Part shown: one piece after another, positions 51,801 to 60,197 of the stretch
How positions within the stretch are numbered: position 1 is the stretch's first letter
Layout: each line of letters begins with the position of its first letter
NCBI RefSeq assembly: GCF_900100075.1
Contig: NZ_FNEG01000006.1
Span: 1-64,000 of the forward strand
Length of the DNA stretch: 64,000 nt
From: Chryseobacterium jejuense
GTDB lineage: Bacteria > Bacteroidota > Bacteroidia > Flavobacteriales > Weeksellaceae
Reading direction: 5' to 3'
Notes under the pieces: model-generated
Databases searched by the model: none
The model's input: only the letters and a program-made list of their open reading frames with translations
Told to the model about the DNA's origin: nothing
Made by a program: the position numbers and the translations under genes

Positions 51801-54800
51801 TTCTGGAATATTGAGACAAGAGATCCGGAAATGGATAACGCGGTTGTAAAATCTACCTATGGTGGTATCAATAAATTTTTTATTGAAAATACAACACTCA
51901 ATAAAAAGTTTGATAAAGGAAATCATCAGTATCTTATTATGCCTGTGGAAGAGAACTCCAAAGACATTCTTAAAGATGTTATGATCAGTAAAAAATATAA
52001 TTATGATGAAGCTGATGATTTGAAATTAAAAAGTGCAAGTACAGATTATAATGGAATTGGATTTTCTATTTCAAAATATACCTATAAACCGGAATTCTCT
52101 AACGGAGATCATTATTTCTATGGAAAGATAGCATCTGTTGAAAGTATAGTTTCTAAAGATGGGTTATCACTTTCTACCAAAGAAGAATCTGATTATTTTC
52201 CAAACGGAAATGTTTCAGAGTCCAGAAAATATAATAACCAGGCTAATATACCACCTGTTATTACTTCATATACTTATGATGGTATAGGTAATCTGAAAAC
52301 CCAGACATTATCTACCTCAGGTATTGCAGCTCAAACTACGTCGTATGACTATGAAGGAACCAATCGTTATGTGAATAAAAAAACATCTCATGATGGACTA
52401 TTTTCTACAACAGAGATAGATTTGCTTGGAAGAATGGTTTCCGAGCTATCCCCACTTGGCCTATCTACTTCTTATCAATATGACAGCTGGGGGAATATAA
52501 CGGAAATAACAGATTTTCTGGGTAAAAAAACAAACATATGGAAATCTGTTGCAGATCCTTCTTCAGGGGGCTTATATAATCTTCATAAAAAAAAGGAAGG
52601 CGGTACTGAAACCATTGTAACCTTTGACAAGTTTGACAAAGAAATTCAGACCAAGATACAGTCTGTAAATGGTAAGTGGATTATTCAGAAAACAGGATAT
52701 GATATTTTCGGAAAAAAAATAAAATCATCTGAACCTTTTTTTGAAGGGGAAACAATAAAATGGAATACGGTAGAATATGATGAACTCAACCGCCCTGTAA
52801 AAAATATTGCATTTACTGGAAAGGTAATTACAACATGCTATGAGAAACTGAAGGTTACGGTGGATGATGGTTACAAAAAAACATCTAAAACTGTAGATGC
52901 AATGGGACATGTAGTAAGACAGCAGGATCATGGCGGTGTTTTAACCTATTTATACTATCCTAACGGTACTTTAAAGGAAACCAATTATGAAGGCATCAAA
53001 ACAAGTTTTGAAATTGATGCCTGGGGAAATAAATCTAAAATTAAAGATCCTTCTGCAGGAACTTTCACCTATGAGTATGATAATTTAAGCCGTATTATCA
53101 AAGAGACAACCCCTAAAGGCTATACACTGTATACCTATGATGATTTAGGAAGACCTCTTACTGAAAAAACGTACGGAAATACAGCTGCTGAAAATACCAA
53201 TATAGAAAAAAAATACACCTATAATGGGCAGACAAAACTTCCTGAAACCATTACAGGAACAAGCAATGGTAATACATTTACCTATACCACTTATTATGAT
53301 CAGTATTTCAGAATAAAAGGGAAGAAAGAAGAAACACCTGCTTTTACATATACATCATCTACTACATTTGATACCTTTGGGAGAGCGGATACTGTAGATA
53401 TTAATACTCAATTTTCAGGATATTATTCCTCTTCATCTGTAAAAAATATATATGACAGCAATGGTATACTGATCCAGCAGAATGATGCTGTAAAAAATAC
53501 TGCGATCTGGCATATATCATCAGTAAATGCAAAAGGACAGACTACTCAGATGGAGTATGGCAATGGGTATACAATTACCAACCAATATCATCCAAATGAT
53601 TTTTCTCTTACTCAGATAAAGCATCAGAATACCAACAACGGAACATCAGTTCTGGATATAGACTATAATTATGATGTGAATAAAGGAGTGCTCAACTGGC
53701 GCAGAAACAATACTTTCGGAAAAAAAGAAGACTTTACCTATGATAAGCTTAACCGTCTTCTTACGGAAGCGGTAAACGGAGTTTTATCTAATGAGTACAC
53801 TTATGATAAAAGAGGAAGAATAACTTCCAATACAGAATTAGGAAAATATAATTATAACGAAACAGATTATAAATTACAAAGTATTGATTTTAATACTGCA
53901 GGGCAGAACGTAAGTGCTCAGAGAGGATTTGCTTCTATTGCTTATAATGCATTCAAAGCACCAATTACCATAAGTCTTGTGGGTAAAGAAGATCTGAATT
54001 TTGAATATAATATTCTGAAAACCCGTTACTCCATGTTTTCTACTTCAGGAAAACAAAAGTTTTATACCTCTGATTTTGCAGTAGAATTTACAAAAATTTC
54101 AAAGAAAGGAACTGGGACACTTGAAATAACTACTTATTTGACTGGAGATCCTTATTCTGCCAATTATATACAGAGGGATTATATCATGTTAGGAGCATCA
54201 ATTGACAGATCAGAAAATTACTTTTTACACAGAGATAATCTTGGAAGTATTCTTGCTATCACCAAAGCAGATGGAACTACTGTTGAAAAACGTTTCTTTG
54301 ATGCCTGGGGAAATCTTAAAGAGCTTGTAGATATAAACGGACAAAAAATTACAGATGCAGTACAGCTTGCTTCAGGAGATATATTTTTAGATAGAGGGTA
54401 TACAGGACATGAGCATCTGTGGAAAATCGGGCTTATCAATATGAATGCTCGTCTGTATGATCCTGTTCTCAGAAAGTTTTTAAGTCCAGATAATCTGGTT
54501 CAGGACCCGTTCAATACGCAGAGTTATGACAGGTTTGGATATGTTTATAATAACCCTTTATTGTATGTGGATGTAGACGGAAATGAAGCGATAACCTTAG
54601 GTGTAGCTGTTATTATTGGTATTGCAGTTGCTATTACGACAAAAGCAATTATGAACATGATCAACGGAATACCGTTCTGGTATGGAATGGGGAAAGCTGC
54701 GATGATGGGAGGTATATCAGGAGCTATTAGTTTTGGAATAGGATCGGCCGCTACCTCTACTTTTGGAACCATTGTGAGTGTAGGTAAAGCTCTTTTTGAA

Positions 54801-55685
54801 GCAGGTGCTCATGCTTTAACCAGTGGGGTAATGGCTTCAATAGGGGGTGAGTTTGGGGGAGCTGCTTTTATGAGCGGAGCAATTTCTTCTCTAATGTCTA
54901 GTGGAATACAGGCTTTAGGTACTAATTTTGTTGTAAGTAAAACAACAAACAAACCTATTTATAATAACTTTGGAAAAGAATATATGAAAGCGGTTATGGT
55001 TACTTCCGGAGGATTAAGTGGAGGTATTTCTTCTACTATTGCTGGGGGAAATTTTTGGGATGGTTTTAGGCAAGGGATTATTACTAGTGGACTTAATCAT
55101 TTGGGACATTTAGCAGGAGAAGCACTTGAGATAGCAGCCGTAAGGGATGAGATGAAGGAGCGAATTATAGAAAAATGTGGCAAGGTTTATTTAAGTTTTG
55201 CGGTTACAGAAGGTACATTACTGGATTTAGCGGAAATTTTTCCAGAACTATATTCCCAAACGGCCAAAGACTTTAGCATTGCGGATGCTACAAATATTAT
55301 TGGTTTTTCAGGGTATACGTTGGATAAATATGGTGAAATGTCAGATCCAAATGGTTGGACTGTTAATGGAGTTACAGATGGATTTACTACTGGTAAAGTA
55401 TTAATATCCCCTTCTCGTATGAGGGATGGTATTTTGAAATTTACAAATACCTGGTATCATGAAGGAATACATTCAATTCATGCTGTTTCTGGTTTTACTT
55501 CGAGAAACTATGCACTTTTTGTTAATTTGGGATTCAAAAATGCTGATAGGTTAGCTCTGGATGTTTCTGAAGTTATTGCTCATACTACAGCCAATACTAT
55601 GGCAGGTACCACAACAGCACCATCTATTTTGAAAATGTATTTTGCTGGATATTCTCTTTGGTTAGGATTAACTATAATAAAATAA
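48891..55685 (+). CDS. SpvB/RHS-repeat polymorphic toxin with C-terminal HExxH domain
   Basis: 2264 residues. Signal peptide ending SIFAQ, then an SpvB-like N-terminal domain (about 60-330: GALTYTLPIEVFKG, QAGWGWNIVGLSAI), FG-GAP/VCBS units (DFNNDGLIDFL, FDGDGLPELL, DFNGDGLTDFI, DFNNDGRSDII), and a long run of RHS/YD repeats. The RHS core ends ARLYDPVLRKFLSPD...YNNPLLYVDVDGNE at about residue 1900. The tip (~360 residues) holds a hydrophobic Gly/Ala-rich pretoxin region and then WYHEGIHSIH (HExxH at 2190-2194) with a downstream SEVIAH (E2227, H2231), suggesting a zinc metallopeptidase. It has no T9SS tail, so its export route is unclear. A candidate immunity gene follows 16 bp later. Confidence 0.9.
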   Translation: MVISQTIKLKIYSFLFFFISYHSIFAQENKTIEIPLKYSTAGYAENNAMQKDIASKTTGSNILTPSVQAEMSTSETGALTYTLPIEVFKGLNNFQPNVALAYNSQNSNGQAGWGWNIVGLSAITMGGKSKEIDGITIGPQYDGKDPYYLDGQRLIKIDETTFATEKFSKIKITKPTSGEYKFIVQYTDGKIAKYKELVSQQFYISTIIDAFNNEIHYSYQVENNVPVITKISYGGSNAADDKYFVNFLYKARKRNIQIFRKGVSYVTNKVLYEINTGSSSVPLYRKYILSHDYIEDNSVERLRNVVVSNENGENLKPLNFNYNATTQGVIAWGANKWSGISGWATGLGSVTLGNFSKGKYAYPVFQVREPNGYSISDGGVFSGTIDVGTNNSGTSLFSGRVLDLNNRLTEKDQLIVVNESPIGTGDYNNPNIAVNQQLKDQVVFGIKNMVTGDLRKVTVPVKGGLVEVQNYIAPDPYDPYSQGSYETSYTRDETRREYVQADFNNDGLIDFLIIEPQNLNRGNRIYLVEIGRQNSSTAIDLNPIILSETLALHGKDIYPVEFDGDGLPELLVVDKYNAKYSVYKVNFGTNNLDTLVSNEQLFNFGSKTPLFFGDFNGDGLTDFITPQTVYEIPEDDNSGIKMGDTYFRMQTEGLLWWKYTGNGATFIKNQEDYTEQKIAYLKPSQNNYIKRTTFWQKFWNGQPDSYEFTRYATNNIIITDFNNDGRSDIITINKIGKIKYNVDGKLYGAPVQNLSNTLLRRASGLRIEEFYSSLTNRVNFYENKNLQGGTFKQLSTFSIESNEISPLSLITSTSSFNYLNIFRAGIDIFDPILRENKFIGISNDNFLEKQIQEVNNGSNVLQKIGYESMDYLEGAEANINRSKIAYYYKPQEQLKYPYLVHKANPMLYLVNKIHTVFDDKILTKEYRYENGIQHLEGKGFRGFQKTYASDAYESELKNGKYINKNPVKAVFWNIETRDPEMDNAVVKSTYGGINKFFIENTTLNKKFDKGNHQYLIMPVEENSKDILKDVMISKKYNYDEADDLKLKSASTDYNGIGFSISKYTYKPEFSNGDHYFYGKIASVESIVSKDGLSLSTKEESDYFPNGNVSESRKYNNQANIPPVITSYTYDGIGNLKTQTLSTSGIAAQTTSYDYEGTNRYVNKKTSHDGLFSTTEIDLLGRMVSELSPLGLSTSYQYDSWGNITEITDFLGKKTNIWKSVADPSSGGLYNLHKKKEGGTETIVTFDKFDKEIQTKIQSVNGKWIIQKTGYDIFGKKIKSSEPFFEGETIKWNTVEYDELNRPVKNIAFTGKVITTCYEKLKVTVDDGYKKTSKTVDAMGHVVRQQDHGGVLTYLYYPNGTLKETNYEGIKTSFEIDAWGNKSKIKDPSAGTFTYEYDNLSRIIKETTPKGYTLYTYDDLGRPLTEKTYGNTAAENTNIEKKYTYNGQTKLPETITGTSNGNTFTYTTYYDQYFRIKGKKEETPAFTYTSSTTFDTFGRADTVDINTQFSGYYSSSSVKNIYDSNGILIQQNDAVKNTAIWHISSVNAKGQTTQMEYGNGYTITNQYHPNDFSLTQIKHQNTNNGTSVLDIDYNYDVNKGVLNWRRNNTFGKKEDFTYDKLNRLLTEAVNGVLSNEYTYDKRGRITSNTELGKYNYNETDYKLQSIDFNTAGQNVSAQRGFASIAYNAFKAPITISLVGKEDLNFEYNILKTRYSMFSTSGKQKFYTSDFAVEFTKISKKGTGTLEITTYLTGDPYSANYIQRDYIMLGASIDRSENYFLHRDNLGSILAITKADGTTVEKRFFDAWGNLKELVDINGQKITDAVQLASGDIFLDRGYTGHEHLWKIGLINMNARLYDPVLRKFLSPDNLVQDPFNTQSYDRFGYVYNNPLLYVDVDGNEAITLGVAVIIGIAVAITTKAIMNMINGIPFWYGMGKAAMMGGISGAISFGIGSAATSTFGTIVSVGKALFEAGAHALTSGVMASIGGEFGGAAFMSGAISSLMSSGIQALGTNFVVSKTTNKPIYNNFGKEYMKAVMVTSGGLSGGISSTIAGGNFWDGFRQGIITSGLNHLGHLAGEALEIAAVRDEMKERIIEKCGKVYLSFAVTEGTLLDLAEIFPELYSQTAKDFSIADATNIIGFSGYTLDKYGEMSDPNGWTVNGVTDGFTTGKVLISPSRMRDGILKFTNTWYHEGIHSIHAVSGFTSRNYALFVNLGFKNADRLALDVSEVIAHTTANTMAGTTTAPSILKMYFAGYSLWLGLTIIK

Positions 55686-55701
55686 AATATAAAAAAGTAA
55701 C

Positions 55702-56286
55702 ATGAAGTATTTTGTATGTATTTTTCTATCTGCTTTTTTTAACGCACAGATAAAAACAGAAATTTTGAAAATTCAAAGTCCTGAATCTTATATAACTGTG
55801 CGTATATCAAATAATACTGATAAAAAAGTCATTATTTATGATAGTTTTTTGGTCTCACAATATTCGATATCTAATAATGATAGTCCAATTGCTTTAGAAG
55901 GATATACAAACGGAGCTCATCTAGATGCGGGTAATTATCAGCACAATTTTAGTAAGGAACAAATTGAAAAAGCTCAGAAAAAATATAATTTATCTTATGA
56001 TGATGCTGTTTATTTTTTACAAAATATAAAGACTTCTTTTCTAATAGATCCTAAGAGTAAAAAAGATATTGTATTAAAAGTTTTTCATAAGCGTTCCAAT
56101 CCTACTGGTGTTATTGAAGAAGGAGTTTATTATTTAAAGGGAACATTATCTTTTAGTACTTATTATTTCCCACAAGCATTTAAAGCTGACCTTATAAAAA
56201 ATGGCTTTACAATTTTAGATGAAATTGAAATACCCAAAACTCTAATTAATATTAATGATTTCTTTTTAAAGGAAATAAAAAAATAG
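55702..56286 (+). CDS. Candidate immunity protein to the RHS toxin
   Basis: 194 residues with signal peptide MKYFVCIFLSAFFNAQ, so periplasmic or surface-located. The mature protein is beta-rich at first (ITVRISNNTDKKVIIYDSFLV) with a helical middle (SKEQIEKAQKKYNLSYDDAVYFLQN), and no family is recognised. It starts 16 bp after the RHS toxin stop and is followed by a terminator, exactly where immunity genes sit. A periplasmic location would fit a toxin acting in the envelope. The alternative is an unrelated cargo gene. Confidence 0.6.
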   Translation: MKYFVCIFLSAFFNAQIKTEILKIQSPESYITVRISNNTDKKVIIYDSFLVSQYSISNNDSPIALEGYTNGAHLDAGNYQHNFSKEQIEKAQKKYNLSYDDAVYFLQNIKTSFLIDPKSKKDIVLKVFHKRSNPTGVIEEGVYYLKGTLSFSTYYFPQAFKADLIKNGFTILDEIEIPKTLININDFFLKEIKK

Positions 56287-56329
56287 AATGCTTAATTTTT
56301 TGCATTGAACGTATGTCAATAGAAATGAT

Positions 56330-56362
56330 GCGGATACTAATACTTTTGGTATCCGCTTTTTT
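56330..56362 (+). terminator. Terminator after the candidate immunity gene
   Basis: GCGGATAC / GTATCCGC, 8-bp GC-containing stem with an 11-nt loop, followed by TTTTTT. It ends the operon that starts at 46261. Confidence 0.9.
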
Positions 56363-56394
56363 AATAAGTAAAATAGCTTTATGTGGAATAGTAA

Positions 56395-56526
56395 ATTGAA
56401 AATCAGGATAAAAGGATAGTATCTCTGGTTTGGATATATGTAGATAATAATATAAAAAGTAATAATTCCAATAGATTGGATGGCCTGGCAGTAGAATTTG
56501 TTATTAACGAATTTGAACTAAGGTGA
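56395..56526 (+). pseudogene. Possible remnant of a coding sequence
   Basis: A 43-codon open stretch with no start codon reads as a protein-like C-terminus (RIVSLVWIYVDNN, then DGLAVEFVINEFELR and TGA). It is amphipathic and has sensible codon use for the region. It lies between the terminator and the next gene, in about 360 bp otherwise empty. It could be the tail of a lost toxin tip or immunity gene in the RHS island. It could also be chance. Confidence 0.3.
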
Positions 56527-56648
56527 TTAATCTAAAAATTATTTCTATTTTAGAATTACTTTTGAGTTAAGGTCGAATAGACGTAATCTTTTATTTTTAC
56601 GTGTTATAATAGATATTGGGTTAATTTATTTTCAAACTGTATAAGCTT

Positions 56649-57104
56649 ATGAAACCAATTATTATCTCCTTTTTTATTTTACTACCTATGATCTGCCTAG
56701 GACAGGAAAGAACAGAATATACTTATAAATTGAATCTTGATCATATCAATATGGGAGAGATTATTCTTGAAATCGGAAATACTGATAAAACACCAATTAA
56801 AGTTCCGGAGCAGATTGATAATAATGCTCTAGTAGTAACTGTGTTTCAAAAAAGTGATACTGAAACCGGTGTATATGATGATACTGATTTTCCAAGGAAT
56901 CATTTTGACTGTTTTACAGAACCATGTTTTCCTTACAGGATTTTACTGAAAAAGAATAGGATAAAGCAATATAAATTCAGCATACTAAACAGTACTTATT
57001 CTCTGGAAAAAAATAAATGGTACCGTTTTAAGGTTTCCTTGAAAACAAGAGTTTGTAAAAATTGTGACTATATAAGTAGCGACTGGATTTACTTTAAAAG
57101 ATGA
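56649..57104 (+). CDS. Small secreted protein in the RHS island
   Basis: 151 residues with signal peptide MKPIIISFFILLPMICLGQ. The mature part is predicted all-beta, with two Cys pairs (HFDCFTEPCF and RVCKNCDY) that suggest disulfides or a metal site. No family is recognised. It has low-GC composition like its neighbours, and the next gene starts 36 bp later on the same strand. Position behind an RHS toxin suggests an orphan immunity or accessory protein; that is inference. Confidence 0.65.
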   Translation: MKPIIISFFILLPMICLGQERTEYTYKLNLDHINMGEIILEIGNTDKTPIKVPEQIDNNALVVTVFQKSDTETGVYDDTDFPRNHFDCFTEPCFPYRILLKKNRIKQYKFSILNSTYSLEKNKWYRFKVSLKTRVCKNCDYISSDWIYFKR

Positions 57105-57139
57105 TCAGTTGATTTCCATTAAAATTCAGAAAATAAAGT

Positions 57140-57796
57140 ATGAAACAGATCCTGCTCCTAATAGTTTTTATAATGTGCTTAAGCTGTACCCAAAATGGTG
57201 TAACACTTAATTTTTGTGATGCAGTATATCATACTAATAAAAACTCCTGTCTTGTACTCAATAATGATACCGGTGTAAAATATATTTTTTATCCTCCTTC
57301 ATTTGTTCAAGATAGTGAATGGGGGTACTTGGGAGGGAATATAGTGATAGTTAATAAAGAAGGTAAAGAACCAAAGATCAATACAGTATATATTGATAGG
57401 GAGCAACCTAGAGGAAAAGAGATGGATCAGTTTATATTCAATAAGCATAAAGATTCTTTACTATTGAAAAAGTTATTAGCTCAAGGCGCCCGGATTGACT
57501 ATTGGGGAGTAAAGAAATACAAGGTAATTACAAAATCAAAATTTGTTTTGGCTTCTGATGAAGAAAAAACTATCTCAAAGAAAATTTCAATTTTTAAAAA
57601 AGATCTGGAGGCTTCAGGTAGTTATTATACTTTTGATAAAAAAAAGGAATATTTTATTCAGATAGAATTAAATTTTGACAGTACTGAGATAAAAAAATAC
57701 TTACCAGAACAACAGATAAACTCTTTGAAAAAAAAAAATATTAAAATATTTCATGGTGTTTTAAAAACAAAGAAAATCCCATTCATATTAGATTAA
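57140..57796 (+). CDS. Small lipoprotein in the RHS island
   Basis: 218 residues. Lipobox CLSC at about residue 16, then a mature region with N-terminal FCDAVYHTNKNSCLV (Cys pair), WGYLGGNIVIVNKEG and a Lys-rich C-terminal half. No domain is recognised. Probably co-transcribed with the preceding secreted protein. It ends 30 bp before the convergent ruvC with no clear terminator between. Function unknown. Confidence 0.65.
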   Translation: MKQILLLIVFIMCLSCTQNGVTLNFCDAVYHTNKNSCLVLNNDTGVKYIFYPPSFVQDSEWGYLGGNIVIVNKEGKEPKINTVYIDREQPRGKEMDQFIFNKHKDSLLLKKLLAQGARIDYWGVKKYKVITKSKFVLASDEEKTISKKISIFKKDLEASGSYYTFDKKKEYFIQIELNFDSTEIKKYLPEQQINSLKKKNIKIFHGVLKTKKIPFILD

Positions 57797-57825
57797 GTAA
57801 TTCTATGGTTCTCCCATCAAAATCT

Positions 57826-58380
57826 CTATTTCAACCTATCCGGATTCTGCTTCAAAAAACTATCCCATCCGGAATATGACTTCGTATCGGTAATCGTTCC
57901 AGAGTTAAAATGATGGCATACTGCAACAGCGAGGCCATCGGATGCATCTAAATATTTGGTAGGGAATTCCTTTAAATTAAGGAGATTCTGAAGCATTCCT
58001 GCTACCTGTTCTTTGCTGGCATTACCATTTCCTGTAATCGCCATTTTAATTTTCTTAGGAGAATACTCTGTGATAGGAATATTTCTGTAAAGACTGGCCG
58101 CCATAGCTACGCCCTGTGCACGTCCCAATTTCAGCATACTTTGTACGTTTTTCCCAAAGAAAGGAGCTTCAAGAGCTACTTCATCAGGATGATATTCATC
58201 AATAAGCGCTAAAGTTTTTTCAAAAATATATTTTAGTTTGGTCTCATGGTTAGGGTATTTTTTCAGAATTAATTCATGAATAGAAACCATTTCCATTTTA
58301 CCTTTTTTAACGGAAATAAGACCAAATCCCATAATAGCGGTTCCGGGATCAATACCTAAAATTATCTTCTCTGCAATCAT
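57826..58380 (-). CDS. ruvC: Crossover junction endodeoxyribonuclease RuvC
   Basis: Cleaves Holliday junctions during recombination, with RuvAB, in the cytoplasm. 184 residues, standard length. The RNase H-like fold carries its four acidic residues in IILGIDPGTAIMGFG (Asp), VALEAPFFGKN (Glu), and LDASDGLAVAVCHH (two Asp). NVQSMLKLGRAQGVA and YSPKKIKMAITGNGNASKEQV are also conserved. It is a lone gene here, away from ruvA and ruvB, as is common in Flavobacteriia. Confidence 0.96.
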   Translation of the reverse strand: MIAEKIILGIDPGTAIMGFGLISVKKGKMEMVSIHELILKKYPNHETKLKYIFEKTLALIDEYHPDEVALEAPFFGKNVQSMLKLGRAQGVAMAASLYRNIPITEYSPKKIKMAITGNGNASKEQVAGMLQNLLNLKEFPTKYLDASDGLAVAVCHHFNSGTITDTKSYSGWDSFLKQNPDRLK

Positions 58381-58488
58381 TGGATCAAAGATAAGACTTT
58401 ATAAAATAATAATGGATAGAGACGAAGAGATGATAGACAAATAGATTATAGATGCCTGTAGGAGTTATAGAATAAAATAGGGAAGATC

Positions 58489-59019
58489 TTATATTGTTTC
58501 TGTAAGGCTTTTCTCTGCGATAGGAACCCATTTTCCATCATGACGCAACAATAAGATTTTATCAACTAAAAACCTCGTTTTATATTCCTTGTGATGATAT
58601 TTTTCCCAGGCTTTGAGATAATTTTCCCAACTCAAATCTCTGTAGCCTACAGTCATATGAGGAGTGAAAGAATATTTTGCAAAGGAGAATTGCTGCTTTA
58701 CCCTGTGGTAAAGATCTGTTAAGTGGATATTATCTTCAGGATGCACAAAGATCACCGGATTTTTGGGATTGGGAAAACTCCCAAAACCATTCAATTCAAT
58801 TTCAAATGGTGGAAGATTCGTGTCAATTTTTTGAAAAGCGATGTGAATGTCTTCTTCTAATTCCAGTTCTCTGGAAAAAGGAGGGAAAAGGGTGATATGA
58901 GCATCATTTTTTAACGCCTTAGAGTTATGATAAGAAATAGCCATATCTCTTTTAAAATCCTTTATCTCCTTAATGATTTCTTCAGACGGATAGATTGCAA
59001 TGAAGTACATCTTTTTCAT
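58489..59019 (-). CDS. 2'-5' RNA ligase/2H phosphoesterase family protein
   Basis: 176 residues, cytoplasmic. Both catalytic H-x-T/S motifs are present: DAHITLFPP (about 43) and TPHMTVGYR (about 120), giving the 2H phosphoesterase fold. Likely acts on 2',3'-cyclic or 2'-5' phosphodiester ends of RNA or small nucleotides; the substrate is unknown. It lies 109 bp upstream of ruvC on the same strand, and no functional link is evident. Confidence 0.9.
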   Translation of the reverse strand: MKKMYFIAIYPSEEIIKEIKDFKRDMAISYHNSKALKNDAHITLFPPFSRELELEEDIHIAFQKIDTNLPPFEIELNGFGSFPNPKNPVIFVHPEDNIHLTDLYHRVKQQFSFAKYSFTPHMTVGYRDLSWENYLKAWEKYHHKEYKTRFLVDKILLLRHDGKWVPIAEKSLTETI

Positions 59020-59048
59020 AAGGCAAATTAAAAAATTTTAAAATAAAT

Positions 59049-59088
59049 TTTGATACATAAGAAAATTATGCATAGATTTGCAATGTAT
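59049..59088 (+). promoter_or_regulatory. Promoter and probable PadR operator
   Basis: TTTG (59049-59052), 20 bp, then TAGATTTG (59073-59080) match the consensus. Dyads overlap it: CATAA-GAAAA-TTATG (59056-59070), and ATACAT (59053-59058) with ATGTAT (59083-59088). This fits the ATGT/ACAT-containing operators of PadR repressors and suggests autoregulation of the gene starting at 59101. Confidence 0.6.
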
Positions 59089-59100
59089 TAAAACAACACC

Positions 59101-59424
59101 ATGAAAAAAAATAGTCTTTATAAGGGAACCTTACAGAATATTATTTTGAAGCTGCTTTCAAAAGAAATGAAAATGTATGGCTACCAAATTACCCAAAGGG
59201 CCAAAGAGCTAACTGAGGGAGAACTTGAAATGACAGAAGGGGCACTTTATCCTTTACTTCATAAATTGGAGGGGGACGGAATGATTACTTCGGAAATTCA
59301 GAAAATAAACGGAAGAGATCGTAAATACTACCTGCTCACTGAAAAAGGAAAGAAACAGCAGGCTGAGCAAGAGAGTGAGATGAAAAGTTATCTGATCAAT
59401 CTTCAATCTATTTTTAGCATATGA
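59101..59424 (+). CDS. PadR family transcriptional regulator
   Basis: 107 residues, the size of the small PadR subgroup. Winged-helix features: LQNIILKLLSKEMKMYGYQITQRAKELT, then LTEGALYPLLHKLEGDGMI and GRDRKYYLLTEKGKK (wing). A dimerising C-terminal helix follows. It overlaps the next gene by 4 bp (ATGA) and is followed by two related membrane proteins. This is the usual arrangement of a PadR repressor controlling its own membrane-protein operon. Confidence 0.95.
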   Translation: MKKNSLYKGTLQNIILKLLSKEMKMYGYQITQRAKELTEGELEMTEGALYPLLHKLEGDGMITSEIQKINGRDRKYYLLTEKGKKQQAEQESEMKSYLINLQSIFSI

Positions 59425-60149
59425 TGAATACAGTGCAGGAAAGTAAGATTACAGATTATCTTGTTTCCAAGAATCTTTCACTGGATATCCAGATAGAAAT
59501 TAAGGATCATATGATAAGCCAGATCATGGATTTGGAACTGGAGGAAAATCTTAGTTTTGAAGAGGCTTTTTCCAAAGTAAAAAAATCCTGGAAAGATGAA
59601 TTTACAACAACCAGTTACTGGATGTTTTTCCGGGAGCCGATTCCATTGATCGCAAAGAAAGTAATCCGCGAAAAATATAACAATCTGTTGAAGAAATCAT
59701 TTTTAGCAGGACTTCTCTTTTCCGGAATCAATATATTGTTGATTTATCTTGCAAACAATGTGAATATCTACAGTCTCCTTTTTAAAGGATTAAATGGTAT
59801 GTTTTTATTAGCATTGGGAGTTGTATGGATTCTCAATTTTAAAATCAGAAAATACATGAAACCTGATTTTAAGTATAAAGGGAAATGCTTATATACCATG
59901 TATCAGCAGAATATGGGACTCATGCTTTTATGCACGCTATCTATGTTACAATTATTGATGAAGAACGGACATTATGCGTATCAGTTTTTCAGAGAACAGA
60001 ATCATGCAGATAATCTTATGGTAACAATTACTTTATTAATTCCTTTCTTATTGCAGACTGGCATCATATTTACGCTGTTCAATTTTTATGAGCATAAAAA
60101 AAATCTGTTGAGAATGCAAAATATTCTTACCCTTCATGCTAATGGCTAG
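59421..60149 (+). CDS. PadR-linked membrane protein (HAAS-like N-terminus)
   Basis: 242 residues. The N-terminal ~70 residues are cytoplasmic and helical (ITDYLVSKNLSLDIQIEIKDHMISQIMDLE, FEEAFSKVKKSWKDEF). This recalls the HAAS/DUF1700-type domain often coded next to PadR. Four or so transmembrane helices follow (FLAGLLFSGINILLIYLANN, LLFKGLNGMFLLALGVVWIL, NMGLMLLCTLSMLQLL, LLIPFLLQTGIIFTLF). Coupled to padR by a 4-bp overlap. Shares its N-terminal pattern with the next gene. Function unknown, possibly an envelope-stress sensor. Confidence 0.8.
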   Translation: MMNTVQESKITDYLVSKNLSLDIQIEIKDHMISQIMDLELEENLSFEEAFSKVKKSWKDEFTTTSYWMFFREPIPLIAKKVIREKYNNLLKKSFLAGLLFSGINILLIYLANNVNIYSLLFKGLNGMFLLALGVVWILNFKIRKYMKPDFKYKGKCLYTMYQQNMGLMLLCTLSMLQLLMKNGHYAYQFFREQNHADNLMVTITLLIPFLLQTGIIFTLFNFYEHKKNLLRMQNILTLHANG

Positions 60150-60197
60150 TAAACACATTAACTCAAAAAATACTAAAAACTAATAACCTATTTTTAT

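Noticed and set aside
48891..55685. Split or frameshifted RHS gene
   Set aside because: The frame is continuous over 2264 codons with intact RHS core and tip.
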